A stretch of 64,000 bases of DNA from Platanthera guangdongensis (taxonomy: Eukaryota > Streptophyta > Magnoliopsida > Asparagales > Orchidaceae), in assembly GCA_039583875.1 (NCBI GenBank), contig CM077161.1:64795885-64859884 (forward strand). Direction: 5' to 3'. Of this stretch, positions 32,947-43,272 are shown piece after piece (within the stretch, counting starts at the first letter, position 1; each line of letters opens with the position of its first letter). The notes below the pieces were generated by a model, which did not search any database, was not told the origin of the DNA, and saw only the letters and a program-made list of their open reading frames with translations. The position numbers and the translations under genes were made by a program.

Positions 32947-34299
32947 GGTGGTAAGGAAAAGAAGCTCTGGCTATAAGAAAGCCTTACAGACTGTCCCAAA
33001 AACTCCAACTCCAACAGTAGATTTCAGTTCAGTACTGGTGCAACTACAAGTAAAGTTAGATGAACAACGACAAGCCCTAGAAAAATATGTTGATGAGAGC
33101 AATAAAAAATTGCAACTTTAGTTGGCACAAGATATTAAATCCATCAGATTTGAGGTCAATCTACATAAAAAGGAAATGACAGATTGCATCCATAAGGGAG
33201 GTAATGTTGTAGTATATTTAGCAAAGCAACAAGTGGAAGCCAAAACTCAAATAGATGACATAGCAGTGAAACAAGGCCATGTTTTGGAAAATCAAATTAG
33301 AATGAATGACAATCTGACAGAATCACATAATGTTATTGTAACAGAACATAAGAATACAACAACTGCTTTCACTGCAAACTTTGCTAAAGAAAATACTGAG
33401 TTTGATAAACAACTCAAAGCAAATTTGACTGACGTTAGCACTGCTATCCAAGCTTCCCAAAATGCAATTGCTGATCAGCTGCTGAAGTTCAAATCATTCT
33501 ACAAAGAAGGCACAAATTATCTAGCTAATCAGATAAGTTTTCAAAAGGATGATCTAAGAGACCATGTTGAATGAGAAGTCATAAAGGGGGAGAGAGTGTT
33601 AGTCAATGCAGGCTCTGAACATACTAAATGGATAACTAATGCTATCAGAGCAACTCTTGGTTATCCTCCCCTGTGTGATGATGATAACACTGCTGAGTCA
33701 GGAATTCAAGATGCTCATAATGAAGGGGTTCAGCAGGAAATAGCTCAAATTATTTATCCACCTGCTGATTTTGAGGGCATTCACTCTGCAGTACAATAAA
33801 TGTACAGTCCTCTACAAGATGTTCAGAATGTGATTATTGAGAAGTTGAGATGTCTGAAGCTGCTTTGAAAAGAGAGCAAGAAGCTCAACTTTCTAAGAAA
33901 AGGTTTAGAGAGCAGGCTGAATTAAAGCCTGATTTTGAAAGATGGAGCCCCACCTCCAGAAACATTATTCTCACTGCCTGACAAGTAGTTAAAGACAATA
34001 TGCAGGATTGGGGCAAGTGGTACTCTAAACAAGAATGGAGCAAGAATTAGAAACTGCAAGATGCCATACATCAATTTAGAAGAGATCTCAAAGCTGGGAA
34101 GATACCTGCTACTTCTGTGGAGCCAAGCAAATACTTTCCAAAGCCTTATCATTATTTTGGAAGGCAAATGGTCAAGAATGAAGAGCTTAAGAAAAACGAT
34201 CTTAAAGGAAAGAAGCCAGCTGAAGACACTAAAGCCAATGTACAAGTAAGGATTCAATCTGGCAAATGTATTATCATCAAGGAGCCTAATCAGTCCTAG
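32947..34299 (+). pseudogene. Element C 3' ORF, part 2 (coiled-coil tail), broken
   Basis: Continues the C 3' ORF after D. The frame reads QTVPKTPTPTVDFSSVLVQL, then a long hydrophilic helical stretch (33122-33574, KQQVEAKTQIDDIAVKQG and following), likely coiled coil. TAG at 33119-33121, TGA at 33572-33574 and TAA at 33797-33799 interrupt it. The last part (to 34299) contains PSKYFPKPYHYFGRQMVKNE, matched by PANYFPKPFMYFQRQQDKHQ at the end of the E 3' ORF. This shows the two 3' ORFs are homologous over their whole length. Confidence 0.6.
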
Positions 34300-34550
34300 A
34301 ATAGATTGACTAGATTTTAGAACTATGTAATCTTGTGTTTTAAAATCTATGTAATCTGTTATTAAAAAACTTCTTGTACTTCAACAAAACATTGACTCAT
34401 GTTCACTATATTTTATTATGTTTTGTGATGATAGAATATGCTGGTTTTGTCTATATGTTACCCTAACTAAATAATCTTTTATACATCATAATCTGTGTTT
34501 TATTATAAAGTGATGTATATCATTGACTAAGGGTTATGAATTCTCCAAAT

Positions 34551-34560
34551 AGGGGGAGAT
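34551..34560 (+). other. Element C polypurine tract
   Basis: AGGGGGAGAT directly before the 3' LTR start TGTTGTG; the same tract ends element E at 41588-41597. Confidence 0.8.
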
Positions 34561-34721
34561 TGTTGTGTACATTAGAAAATGTGTACCAGATTTGGAGAAG
34601 CCTCACCTAACTCAATGATATTCATCAATGTGTATTTGATGTTGTGTTAAGTTTCAATGTGCAGGTTAAGGAAATGCAGAAAAAGTTTCTAAGTACAAGT
34701 GTGGACACTTGACAAAAATTG

Positions 34722-35108
34722 TGTCGACACATTAGAAGAGCTGTGTCGACACCAGGAGCAAGATTGTGTCGACACACAGGACTTGTGTCGACACACAGAA
34801 AATCTATCGACAACAACTATGTCGACAAGACAGACTTATGTCGATACAATCCAAAATTCTGTCGACAACACTTGTGTCGACACACAGTACTTATGTCGAC
34901 ATACTCCAAAATTCTGTCGACATCAACTTTGTCGAGACTAGAAGCTGTTGTGTCGACACACAGGACTTGTGTCGACACATTCCACAGAAGCTGTGTCAAG
35001 AAGAAAAAGAAGAGTTGTGTCGACATTATGTGAGCTGTGTCGACATCACCAAGGATTGTGTCGACACATGATCTATTTGTGTCGACACATTTGAAGAATT
35101 GTCTTGAC
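34722..35108 (+). repeat. GTCGAC palindrome array in C 3' LTR
   Basis: About fifteen TGTCGACA motifs, irregularly spaced at about 15-45 bp. It includes three copies near 35016, 35037 and 35057 that are absent from the 5' LTR. Confidence 0.9.
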
Positions 35109-35254
35109 ACTTTGCTGCTGAGTTAAAGTTCAATGAAGTAACAAATGTCATGACTGGAGACTTGACAGCTATCACAACCAACAAAGCAGTCACATCTGTC
35201 AGAGCTGTCAGAAGGTCGTTAGGAATCGGATCAGCTGGTAACCTCAGATGGTGT

Positions 35255-35264
35255 CTATATAAAG
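35255..35264 (+). promoter_or_regulatory. Element C 3' LTR TATA box
   Basis: CTATATAAAG, about 150 bp downstream of the last palindrome. Confidence 0.6.
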
Positions 35265-36147
35265 ACCTATTGTATCAAAAAACGACAATGAATAAGAAGA
35301 GACAACCAACAACTAAGAAGAAGAGAAGTCTTCATCCAGAAATCAACAAATCTCTAAGGGCAGATCATGAACAAGTCTGCCAGAAGAATGCAGAGCCACA
35401 TCTGAATAGAAGAAGGAAGTTGATTGAAGATCATCTCTAAGAAGATCAACCTTTGTTCAAATTCAAGAACATTTGAAGAAGCTAAGACAGGTTAGATCTA
35501 AAGCAGTCAGATCTATCAAGAACTGACCAAGAAACCTTCAACCCTTTTCTCTCTCTACCTGGGTGAAGGTTCTATTTATTTTTAATCAATTTCTCTGTAG
35601 GATCTTCTATAGATCTGAGTGTAGGAGTGTTAACTCTCTGAGTTGTAAGTCTAAATTTATAAAGGCTGAGGTAGGGCTGAGTGCCTGAGTTAGGGGAATC
35701 ATTTCTCTGAGTTGTAGGCCTGGGAAAAAGCTGAGGTAGGGCTTAATTGCCTGAGTTGTAGGATTGTGGGCTCACTCGGAGGTAGGATTCTCTGGAAGAA
35801 TCTGAGTTGTAGGACTTGCTGAAGTCTGAGCTATAGGGACCTTTCAAGGTTCTGAGTTGTAAGATCTGAGGATCTGAGAAGAAAGAAGGGAGTTAGGCTG
35901 AATCTAGTACACTGCTAGATAGGCGAAGGGGGAAAGTGGATGTACCCATCATTTGGAAACCACTATAAAACTGTGTGTCTTCTGTGTTGCTGTTGTATTT
36001 TAAATCTGTGTTGTGAACTGTGCTGTGATAAATATTGCTAAGGCTGTCTAACAAGTAATTTACATTATCTGCCTGAATAAAAAGAATTGAACCTATTCAC
36101 CCCCCCCTAGGTGTTTAAGGTATCTTGAAACCAATTAGTTTAAGATC

Positions 36148-36940
36148 CAGAATGAATACAACTGTTTAGTTGTCAAAATCAGAAGTGACAATGGAATAGA
36201 GTTCAAATCTGGGGCCATGACAGAATTCTGTGAAAGCCTAAGTATTTTTCATGAGTTTTCCTCTCCTCATACTCCTCAACAGAACAGAGTCGCTGAGATA
36301 AGGAATAGAACACTCATAGAGGCCTGCAGAGCCATGTTGAGTGATGTCTCACTGCCAGAATACTTCTGAGCTGAAGCCGTCAATACTGCGTGTTACGTGC
36401 AATATAGAGCACTCATAAATAAGAACCATGATAAAACATCGTACGAACTACTAAAGGCCAGGAAACTGACTATATCATATTTTAGAATCATTGGTAGTAA
36501 ATGCTTCGTACTTAACAATGAGTAGTATCACACAACAAAATTCAGTGAAAAGAGTTTTTAAAGGTATTTTTGTAGGATATAGTGGCCATAGTAAGGCATA
36601 TAGGATTTTTAACAAGAAAACCCTGGTCGTAGAAAAATCTATTAATGTTGTATTTGATGAGATGAGCTTGCTACATAGCTGTTCTTCTAGTGTGTTTGGT
36701 GTAGATGCATGTTCAAGACTAAAGGAATTAAGATTGGATGAGTTAGTTAAGGAAAAAGTTCAAGAGTTCATCAATATCACCGCTTTAACCCCAATTGGAG
36801 AGGTTTATCACCATGATGAAGATGTCATTCAAGCTAATGAAGTCACTCCAGTGCTAGAGGAAGCTCCAAATGCAAGGAATTTAGAGCTTAGACACTTGAA
36901 GGATCACCGAATTGATCAAATCATAGGAGACCCCCCGTGA
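36148..36940 (+). pseudogene. Element E integrase, C-terminal part, broken
   Basis: Resumes the integrase interrupted by C. It shows the second catalytic Asp in KIRSDNGIEFKSG and the Glu in QQNRVAEIRNRTLIEA. A TGA interrupts LPEYF*AEAVNTACYV. SYFRIIGSKCFVLNNE follows, then in another frame IFVGYSGHSKAYRIFNKKTL and the linker RIDQIIGDPP. Inactive because of stops and frameshifts. Confidence 0.8.
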
Positions 36941-36999
36941 TGGTGTCAGAACTCGTAGAGTTACAGCTAATGAGAATTTATATATGGGTTTTCTCTCAC

Positions 37000-38531
37000 A
37001 GGTTGAATCGAAGAAGTTTGAGTAAGAAAACAAGGACGCATCTTGGGTAATGGCAATGGAATAAGAACTAAATTAATTCAAATGTTGTCGAGTCTGGAAG
37101 CTCGTGCCAAGACCCAAAGGAAAGAATATGATTAGAACAAAGTGTGTCTTGCAGAAGAAGGACAAGGATGGAATGATAATCAAGAACAAAGCCAGACTCG
37201 TCGCCAAAGGGTACAAACAGGAAGAAGGGATCGACTTCAATCTAATATATGCTCTAGTGGAAATACTCGAGGCAATCAGGTTATTTCTAGCATATGCTGT
37301 ACTCAAAGGCTTCACTGTCTACCAAATGGACATGAAGTCAGCTTTCCTTAATGGTGACATAAAGGAAGAAGTGTATGTGGAACAACCTTCAGGTTTCGTT
37401 GATCTTGAACAACCTAATTCTATTTATTTATTATTTAAAGCACTTTACGGTTTGAAACAAGATCCACGAGCCTGGTACGAAATGCTTTCTAACTTTCTTT
37501 TTGAGAAGAAGTTCACAAGGGAAAAGATAGACAAGACATTATTTCTTAGGTAAGTAAAAGGAAAGATTTTGCTGGTGCAAATTTATATCGATGACATCAT
37601 TTTTGGCTCTACTGACGACAACCTTTGCAAGAAGTTCTCCAAACTTATGCATGGGAAGTTTGAAATGAGTAGTATGGGAGAGCTGAAGTATTTCTTAGGA
37701 CTTCAGATGAAACAATCTGAAGATGGAATTTTCATCTCTCACACGAAGTTCACCAAAGAGTTGATTAAGAAATTCGGAATGGAGAGTGTAACCTCTATGA
37801 GGACTCCAATGGGTTCATTTATGTCTCTCGACAAGGATGAGAAATGGGACCCCTTTGATGAAACAAATTACAGAAGCATCATTATTTCCTTGCTCTACCT
37901 TATTGCTAGTTGGCCATACAACATGTTTTCAACATGTTGGTGCATTATATATCAAGTGAACTCTAAGATATCTCATTACAGTACTGCAAAGCGGATTTTG
38001 AGATACCTTAAGGGCACACCGAATCTTGGCTTATGGTACCCAAGAAGTAATGATAACGAGCTAATTGGATTTTCAGATGGAGATTTTGCAGGTAGTAAAG
38101 ATGATAAAAAGAGCACTTCCGAGACTTGACAATTTCTTAGAAGGAGACTAGTCTCATGGAGCAGCCAGAAGCAAAATTGGGTCGCAATCTCAATGGTTGA
38201 GTCAGAATACATTTCTGTCGGCAGTTGTTGTACATAATTACTCTGGATCAAGAATCAACTTAAAGACTACAACTTGAAGGTCAAGGACATTCCTCTATTC
38301 TGTGACTCCTCCAATGCAATTGTAATAGCCAATAACCCAATCTCTCACAGCCGGATAAAGCACATAGAGTTGCGGTACCACTTCATCAGGGAGCATGTAG
38401 AGCATGGAGATATCAATCTCTAGTATATTCCAACTGACAGGAAGCTTGTAGACATATTCACGAAGCCACTGGACGAGGCTAAGTTCTCATTCTTCAAAAT
38501 AGAACTTGGCATGCTCAACAAGGAATGCTGA
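37000..38531 (+). pseudogene. Element E reverse transcriptase and RNase H, broken
   Basis: Reverse transcriptase: [54 protein letters not shown], a TAA at about 37551, then QIYIDDIIFGSTDDNLCKKF with the catalytic YIDD intact and GELKYFLGLQMKQ. RNase H: GFSDGDFAGSKDDKKS, a TGA, LVSWSSQKQ, LFCDSSNAIVIANNPISHS and HIELRYHFIREHVEHGD. The end FTKPLDEAKFSFFKIELGML stops at 38529-38531. It is closely related to C but with fewer changes at catalytic sites. Confidence 0.85.
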
Positions 38532-38643
38532 AGATAAGGGCCACACAGCTAAGTTCAGAGTCAGGTTACTTATCAAAAATCAAGAAACTCTAAGGCTCGA
38601 CTCCATTTCTCAAGTACATCATTAATTATCAAGAACATTAGAC

Positions 38644-38960
38644 TTGTTTCTCGGGAAGAATAGCTCTACTCGAGAACAAGACACCTTCTACTCGAGAACA
38701 AGACACCTTCTACTCGAGAACAAGACACCTTCTACTCGAGAAAAAGAATTCTTCTTCTCGAGATCTGATATCTCACCCGAGAAATCAGATGAAAAATCTC
38801 TCTCAAGTTCTAATTTTTTATATTGGCACACAGGCACTTCAACCGTCTTGCTCCAAGTATTTTAGCCTTATTTATTTCATTAATCATGTAGATTTAAGGT
38901 AAATATAAATAGGTTAAGTCTAGAAATTTCCAATTCCCGAAGTTCAAAAACCCTCTCTCG
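38644..38960 (+). repeat. Internal CTCGAG palindrome array of element E
   Basis: Copies of CTCGAG lie between RNase H and the 3' ORF, including three tandem 22-bp units (CTACTCGAGAACAAGACACC + TT) at about 38668-38740. One more copy follows the TATA box at about 38956. The same palindrome fills the E LTR. Confidence 0.9.
38903..38912 (+). promoter_or_regulatory. Predicted internal TATA box for E 3' ORF
   Basis: ATATAAATAG about 145 bp before ATG 39049, after the internal array and before one further CTCGAG. The arrangement mirrors element C. Confidence 0.5.
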
Positions 38961-39048
38961 AGAAAAACCTTTCACCTTCCCCGTCTCCGTCGCACTGCCG
39001 CAAACAACCCTCATCTCGCCGGCCAGTAGACGTTTTGTTCTTTAATCA

Positions 39049-41380
39049 ATGGACTCCTCATTGAAGTTAGGCATCAGCAGCGAACTCATCTCCACTAGAA
39101 TCAGAGAAAGTGGAGATTCTTCAAGCATGCCAAGATCAAGTGGAATGGCAAAGTTCTGAAAACTAAGGTTCGGGAAATCAAAATCAAAATGACTTCAACC
39201 TCTATTTCTCAGTTTTTGTAGCTGTCAGTGATTGGCATGGAAGATGACCTAGACAGCTCAGATTATTACAAGGCTTACAGTTTCTGAGGCCTTCCCTATT
39301 CACCCACACAGTTTGACGACAACATATGAATGCAGAGATCAAATTACTTGCAGATATTCTTGGAAAAGTCCTCCTCTGCCGCAGCAGTTCCATTAGCTAC
39401 ATCACACCTGTCTAATTTGACATGATGTCCGTTGTTATCTACAGAAAGAAGTATCAATGGGGAATGATTATCTTTGACAAGGTCAAGACAAGTATCAAAA
39501 GCCGCAACTTTGGTAGAATTTTATCTCATTATCTGAATCAGTTGAAGCCAGATGTATTTTCCATGACTAAGGGCATGGCCCTTCATCACATGAAGAAGGT
39601 CTCAATCACCTCCATCTAGAAATGGGAGGTCAAGCTTCGAAACACATACCAAGCTCCAAAGACAGATGAAGATGAAGTCAGGACTCCATATCCCCTCTCT
39701 CACCACATAACTGAAACAGCTGATCCAGTTAATGTGGGGGAGCCTGCTCCACCTATGCAAGTGTAGCTTACTCAAATTCCAACTCCAGCCACTGTCCATA
39801 CAGATACTCCAGCCCAAGTCACCACTTCACCTGCTGCCTACATAGAGTTCTAGAAGAAGACACAAGTTCATCTGCTGCTGAAAAAGACACCTCTCCCCCG
39901 GAAGATAACTCAGGATTTATTCCTACAGACTTGCGTGATCCAGAAATTCTAACAGATGCCCAGGTATATTATCAAATACTATCTACAGCTGAAGACATTG
40001 ACAAAATGATAGAGGAACTCACCTACAAATAGCCTCTATCCCCTCTGCATGAAGAACATCCATCTCCACAAGAAAAATCTCCTCAACCAGAACATCCATA
40101 TGACCCAACACCATCTCAGCCCCAGTCTCCTCTTAAGGATGTGCAAGATGATGAAGAAGTTGTCTCTATTTCTGATACTGAAGAAGAAGTACCCGATGAA
40201 GCTTCTGAACCTACTCTTTCAAGCCTACACTTCAACATTCAAACTTTCCTAGGTGGTGATGCTGAAGATGAAATAACTACTTCAAAAATAAAACAGACTT
40301 CTACATTGACAATGCTTCTTGAAGAAATAGTCCCCTGAACAGCTCCAGTTTTACCTCCACCTCCTCCTCAGACTACAGTTATCCCTGAAGATAATATCTT
40401 GAATAAGATTGAAGTCATGCTGACTGAACAAAGAAAGGACTTTGATAACTCCATACAAGCTATCACAGAGAAAGTAACTGCCTTAGAAAAAGAAATGAGA
40501 TGAGGATTTGCAGAAATCCAGTGCAACACTGATGAGTTCAAACGACTCTTGCAAATTGGAGGCAAAGCCATAGACCACACCATTACTACTATTGGTACTA
40601 TAATGGAACAATCTGTCACTCTAGCTAATAACCAGATTCAATTAGAAAAGAAATCTCAAGAATGCAACTTCAAGACATGTGAAGAAGTTGGAAAGTTTAA
40701 GGAAGATGTCATAGACACCCTCTCGATAGAAGTTAGAAAGGGGGAGGATAAAGTGAAAGAACAGCGAGATAAGAAAGTCCAAAAAATGCAAGATATATGT
40801 GATAAACAACCTAAAGAGGTTCAAACATCAGTGCAACAAGAAATTAAGAGCCCAATGCTTTATACCTATCACACTGCAGTGTGGATGCACAATCTAATCT
40901 TCCCTGATTTCTCAATTGCTCCTACAACAGCTCGTCCTCGCAGCCTGGATGTTCATAGGCCTACATTCTCTCCACATCCAAAACTCTATGAAGCTCCACC
41001 TCCTGAAACATAATCACAAGTCTGGAACACTGAACAAGCTGATGTACCTCCACAGATACCTCCTGAAGTACAGATACCTAAAAGAAGAAAATATGGTGAT
41101 GGTGCTTCTGCTAGGCCCACTCCCATGCCAGAAAATGCTTCTGGATACTTTAAGACTTGTAGTAAATTTCAATGGAAACAAGGATACAAACTACTCTCAT
41201 TCTGAATGGATATAGTATGATAAATCCATAACACTAAGAAGGATACATGATAAGAAGTATAGTCGAGATGACCCTACTGATCCTCCCAGACCAGCTAACT
41301 ACTTTCCAAAGCCATTCATGTATTTCCAGAGACAACAAGATAAGCATCAGAGGCAGCATCAACAGCAGTTTAAGAAGTGA
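39049..41380 (+). pseudogene. Element E 3' ORF, broken
   Basis: Begins MDSSLKLGISSELISTRIRE. Many frame changes follow. KKYQWGMIIFDKVKTSIKS and NFGRILSHYL (39422-39619) align with the C 3' ORF. A Pro/Thr-rich and acidic middle (to about 40340) and a helical segment (40549-41013, for example NNQIQLEKKSQECNFKTCEE) come next. The end, around 41290-41370, reads PANYFPKPFMYFQRQQ. The product class is unknown; the C copy and this one support a real protein in the ancestor. Confidence 0.55.
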
Positions 41381-41584
41381 TTGAAGATGATCAAAAGTTT
41401 TATATATGAGAAATTTTGTGGAATAGAACCTTTCCTGGACAATTTCTATATATATACATCTTTAAATTTTGATCATCTAAATCTTTTATTGCATAACTTT
41501 TCTTCCATTTTCTTTGCTAATTAGTTATGTTACTTGTTTATCTTGGTGTAATTAACCTTAGTGTAGAGGGTTCTGACTTCTACA

Positions 41585-41597
41585 AATAGGGGGAGAT
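41585..41597 (+). other. Element E polypurine tract
   Basis: AATAGGGGGAGAT immediately before LTR start TGTTGGATAT; identical in plan to element C. Confidence 0.8.
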
Positions 41598-41932
41598 TGT
41601 TGGATATTGTATCCACAATAACCTAGATTTGTATGAAGTCACCCTTGAACTAAAATGAATTAAGTTTGTATTTGATGTCTTTTCAAGTTGAGTGCTTGCA
41701 GGTTATAATTGCCAAGTGTAGAGCAATGTCAGTTTACAATGGGTCACCAAACACATGACCATACAATATAATCCCTCATTATATGATCCATGGTGTTGAA
41801 TCATATGCAACCTCTCTATTGGGATACACTTCATTTTCAAGTACTAAAGGTTTGGGAGAAAAGCTGGTTGCTGCATTTCTTGAAGAAAATCATTTTTCAG
41901 AATATAAAAAAAGCATTTATGTGTTTTTCTCG

Positions 41933-42460
41933 AGAAGGACTTATTATCCTCGAGTAAAATTAAAGTTAGTACTCGAGTAAGATCAGTCAAGTATTCGAGT
42001 AGCAGTAGATGTTCTCGAGAAAGCCATGTTCAGTTCTCGAGAAAGCCATGCGTACTCGAGTGGATCATGACTCTCCTTCTCGAGTTACCTGTATGTAAAC
42101 TCTAAATTTTTCTAAGCCTTTTTCTCAAGAAGCCAGATACTTTTCTCGAGAAGGCCAGAAATAGTTATCGGGAACCAGAAATATTTTCTCGAGATGGCCA
42201 TGAATAGTTCTTGAGAACCAGAAATTTTTTCTCGAGACACAGAAATCTTTTCTCGTGATACTTCCTTGTTCTCGAGTAACAAAAGAATTTTTCTCGAGAA
42301 CAGAAGTTTATCTTTCTCGAGTAAGTCTCCTCATTCTCAAGATGCCAGAATTCCATTCTTACACTTTCCTTAAGTATTTCTTCTTGAGAACTTCATATCT
42401 CTTCTCGATAAACAGAAATATCTTCTCGAGAACACTTATTTTCCTCTCGAGAAATGGAAT
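41933..42460 (+). repeat. CTCGAG palindrome array in E 3' LTR
   Basis: About fourteen exact CTCGAG sites, usually TTCTCGAGAA or ACTCGAGTA, plus several one-base variants (TTCTTGAGAA, TTCTCAAGAA), spaced about 15-35 bp. The variants are mostly C-to-T or G-to-A at the central CpG, as expected from methylation decay. Confidence 0.9.
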
Positions 42461-42570
42461 ATAGATTTCTGAATTTTCTTAAGTACCTGGTGGATTCGAT
42501 TTCAAATTTCATTAACTCTTGGTTGGTCCACGTGGCGTGCATTTAATGCAATTTAGACCCTTATGAAAGG

Positions 42571-42580
42571 TCTATAAAAG
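42571..42580 (+). promoter_or_regulatory. Element E LTR TATA box
   Basis: TCTATAAAAG about 115 bp after the last palindrome. Confidence 0.6.
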
Positions 42581-43272
42581 GTCTTGTTAGAATTGACAAA
42601 CCCTAAGAAGTATCATACAAGTTTTTGAATCAATTTCAACTTTCTAAATCGAGAAGCTTCGTCGCCGACAAGGATTGTTCTTCATCTCTTATTCTCTCGA
42701 TCTAGAGATTCAGACAAGAAGGAGTTCACCGATCAAGATTTTGATATCTCCAAATCTTCTCTTGATCGTGGTGATCTAAGTTCTCAGATCGAAGGATTCT
42801 CAGATTTCTTCCTCAACTTTTCTGATATGGCTTTTCAGTTTTTCAAGAAGGAAGAACCTGAGATTCAACCAGATCTGTGAAAGACAAGTTTGTCATTAGA
42901 ATTTAAATTCATTTTATTGTTGTAGGAGTTTAACTCCGAGATTGTCGGAGTTATTCTCCGAGTTCTAGGAGTTATTCTCCAAGTGGTTGTAGGAGTGATT
43001 TTACTCCGAGTTGTAGGAACTTTGTTCTGAGTTGTAGGATTGTTTTCAATCCGAGAGAATAGTGAAGTTACCGAGTCTAGTGTTTTGCTAGATCAGTGAT
43101 GTGGAAAGTGGATGTACCTAAGGTTGGGGAACCACAATAATTTTTGGTGTCCTCTGTGATTGCTTGTTAATTTTCTGTGCATCGCTCGTACATTTTTTAT
43201 TCCGCAAAAAGACACAGAACTCACCTATTCACCACCCTCTAGGTGATTTAGGTAGACAACTAAACATTTTCA

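Larger units (their letters stand above)
8635..36142 (+). mobile_element. Element C: SIRE/Maximus-like Ty1/copia element with nested B and D
   Basis: The plus-strand element is about 11.5 kb once B and D are removed. LTRs begin TGTTG and lie at 8635-17374 (interrupted by B) and 34561-36142. Internal order is degenerate tRNA-iMet PBS, gag, integrase, reverse transcriptase, RNase H, a GTCGAC array, a 3' ORF split by D, then PPT AGGGGGAGAT. The protease and the integrase zinc-binding domain are deleted. The target is the integrase of element E, a related element. Stops throughout gag and pol show it is inactive. LTR copies differ by many substitutions and one 78-bp length change in the repeat array, so it is older than B and D. 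Confidence 0.9.
34561..36142 (+). repeat. Element C 3' LTR
   Basis: 1582 bp, TGTTGTGTAC to AATTAGTTTA (the end CA has mutated to TA), followed by the AGATC duplication. It is 78 bp longer than the 5' LTR; most of this is extra array sequence at about 34985-35065. Confidence 0.9.
6118..43272 (+). mobile_element. Element E: SIRE/Maximus-like Ty1/copia element, split by A and C
   Basis: A plus-strand copia element. Its 5' part is cut by element A at 6117 and its integrase is split by element C. Exact continuity is seen by removing C: the frame reads SRQI at 8634 and continues QNEYNCLVVKIRS from 36148, with AGATC duplicated. Domain order is gag, protease, integrase, reverse transcriptase, RNase H, then a 3' ORF, a PPT (41585-41597) and a 1675-bp LTR. 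Extra 3' coding sequence after pol is typical of the SIRE/Maximus lineage. Numerous stops and frameshifts show it is dead. Its 5' LTR lies beyond the left edge of the window. Confidence 0.85.
41598..43272 (+). repeat. Element E 3' LTR
   Basis: 1675 bp, TGTTGG to ACATTTTCA. Its 3' portion shares GAGTTGTAGGA phrases and CTATTCACCACCCTCTAGGTG with the C LTRs, so C and E are related families although their palindromes differ. The other E LTR lies off-window. The flank after it is the interior of element F. Confidence 0.8.
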
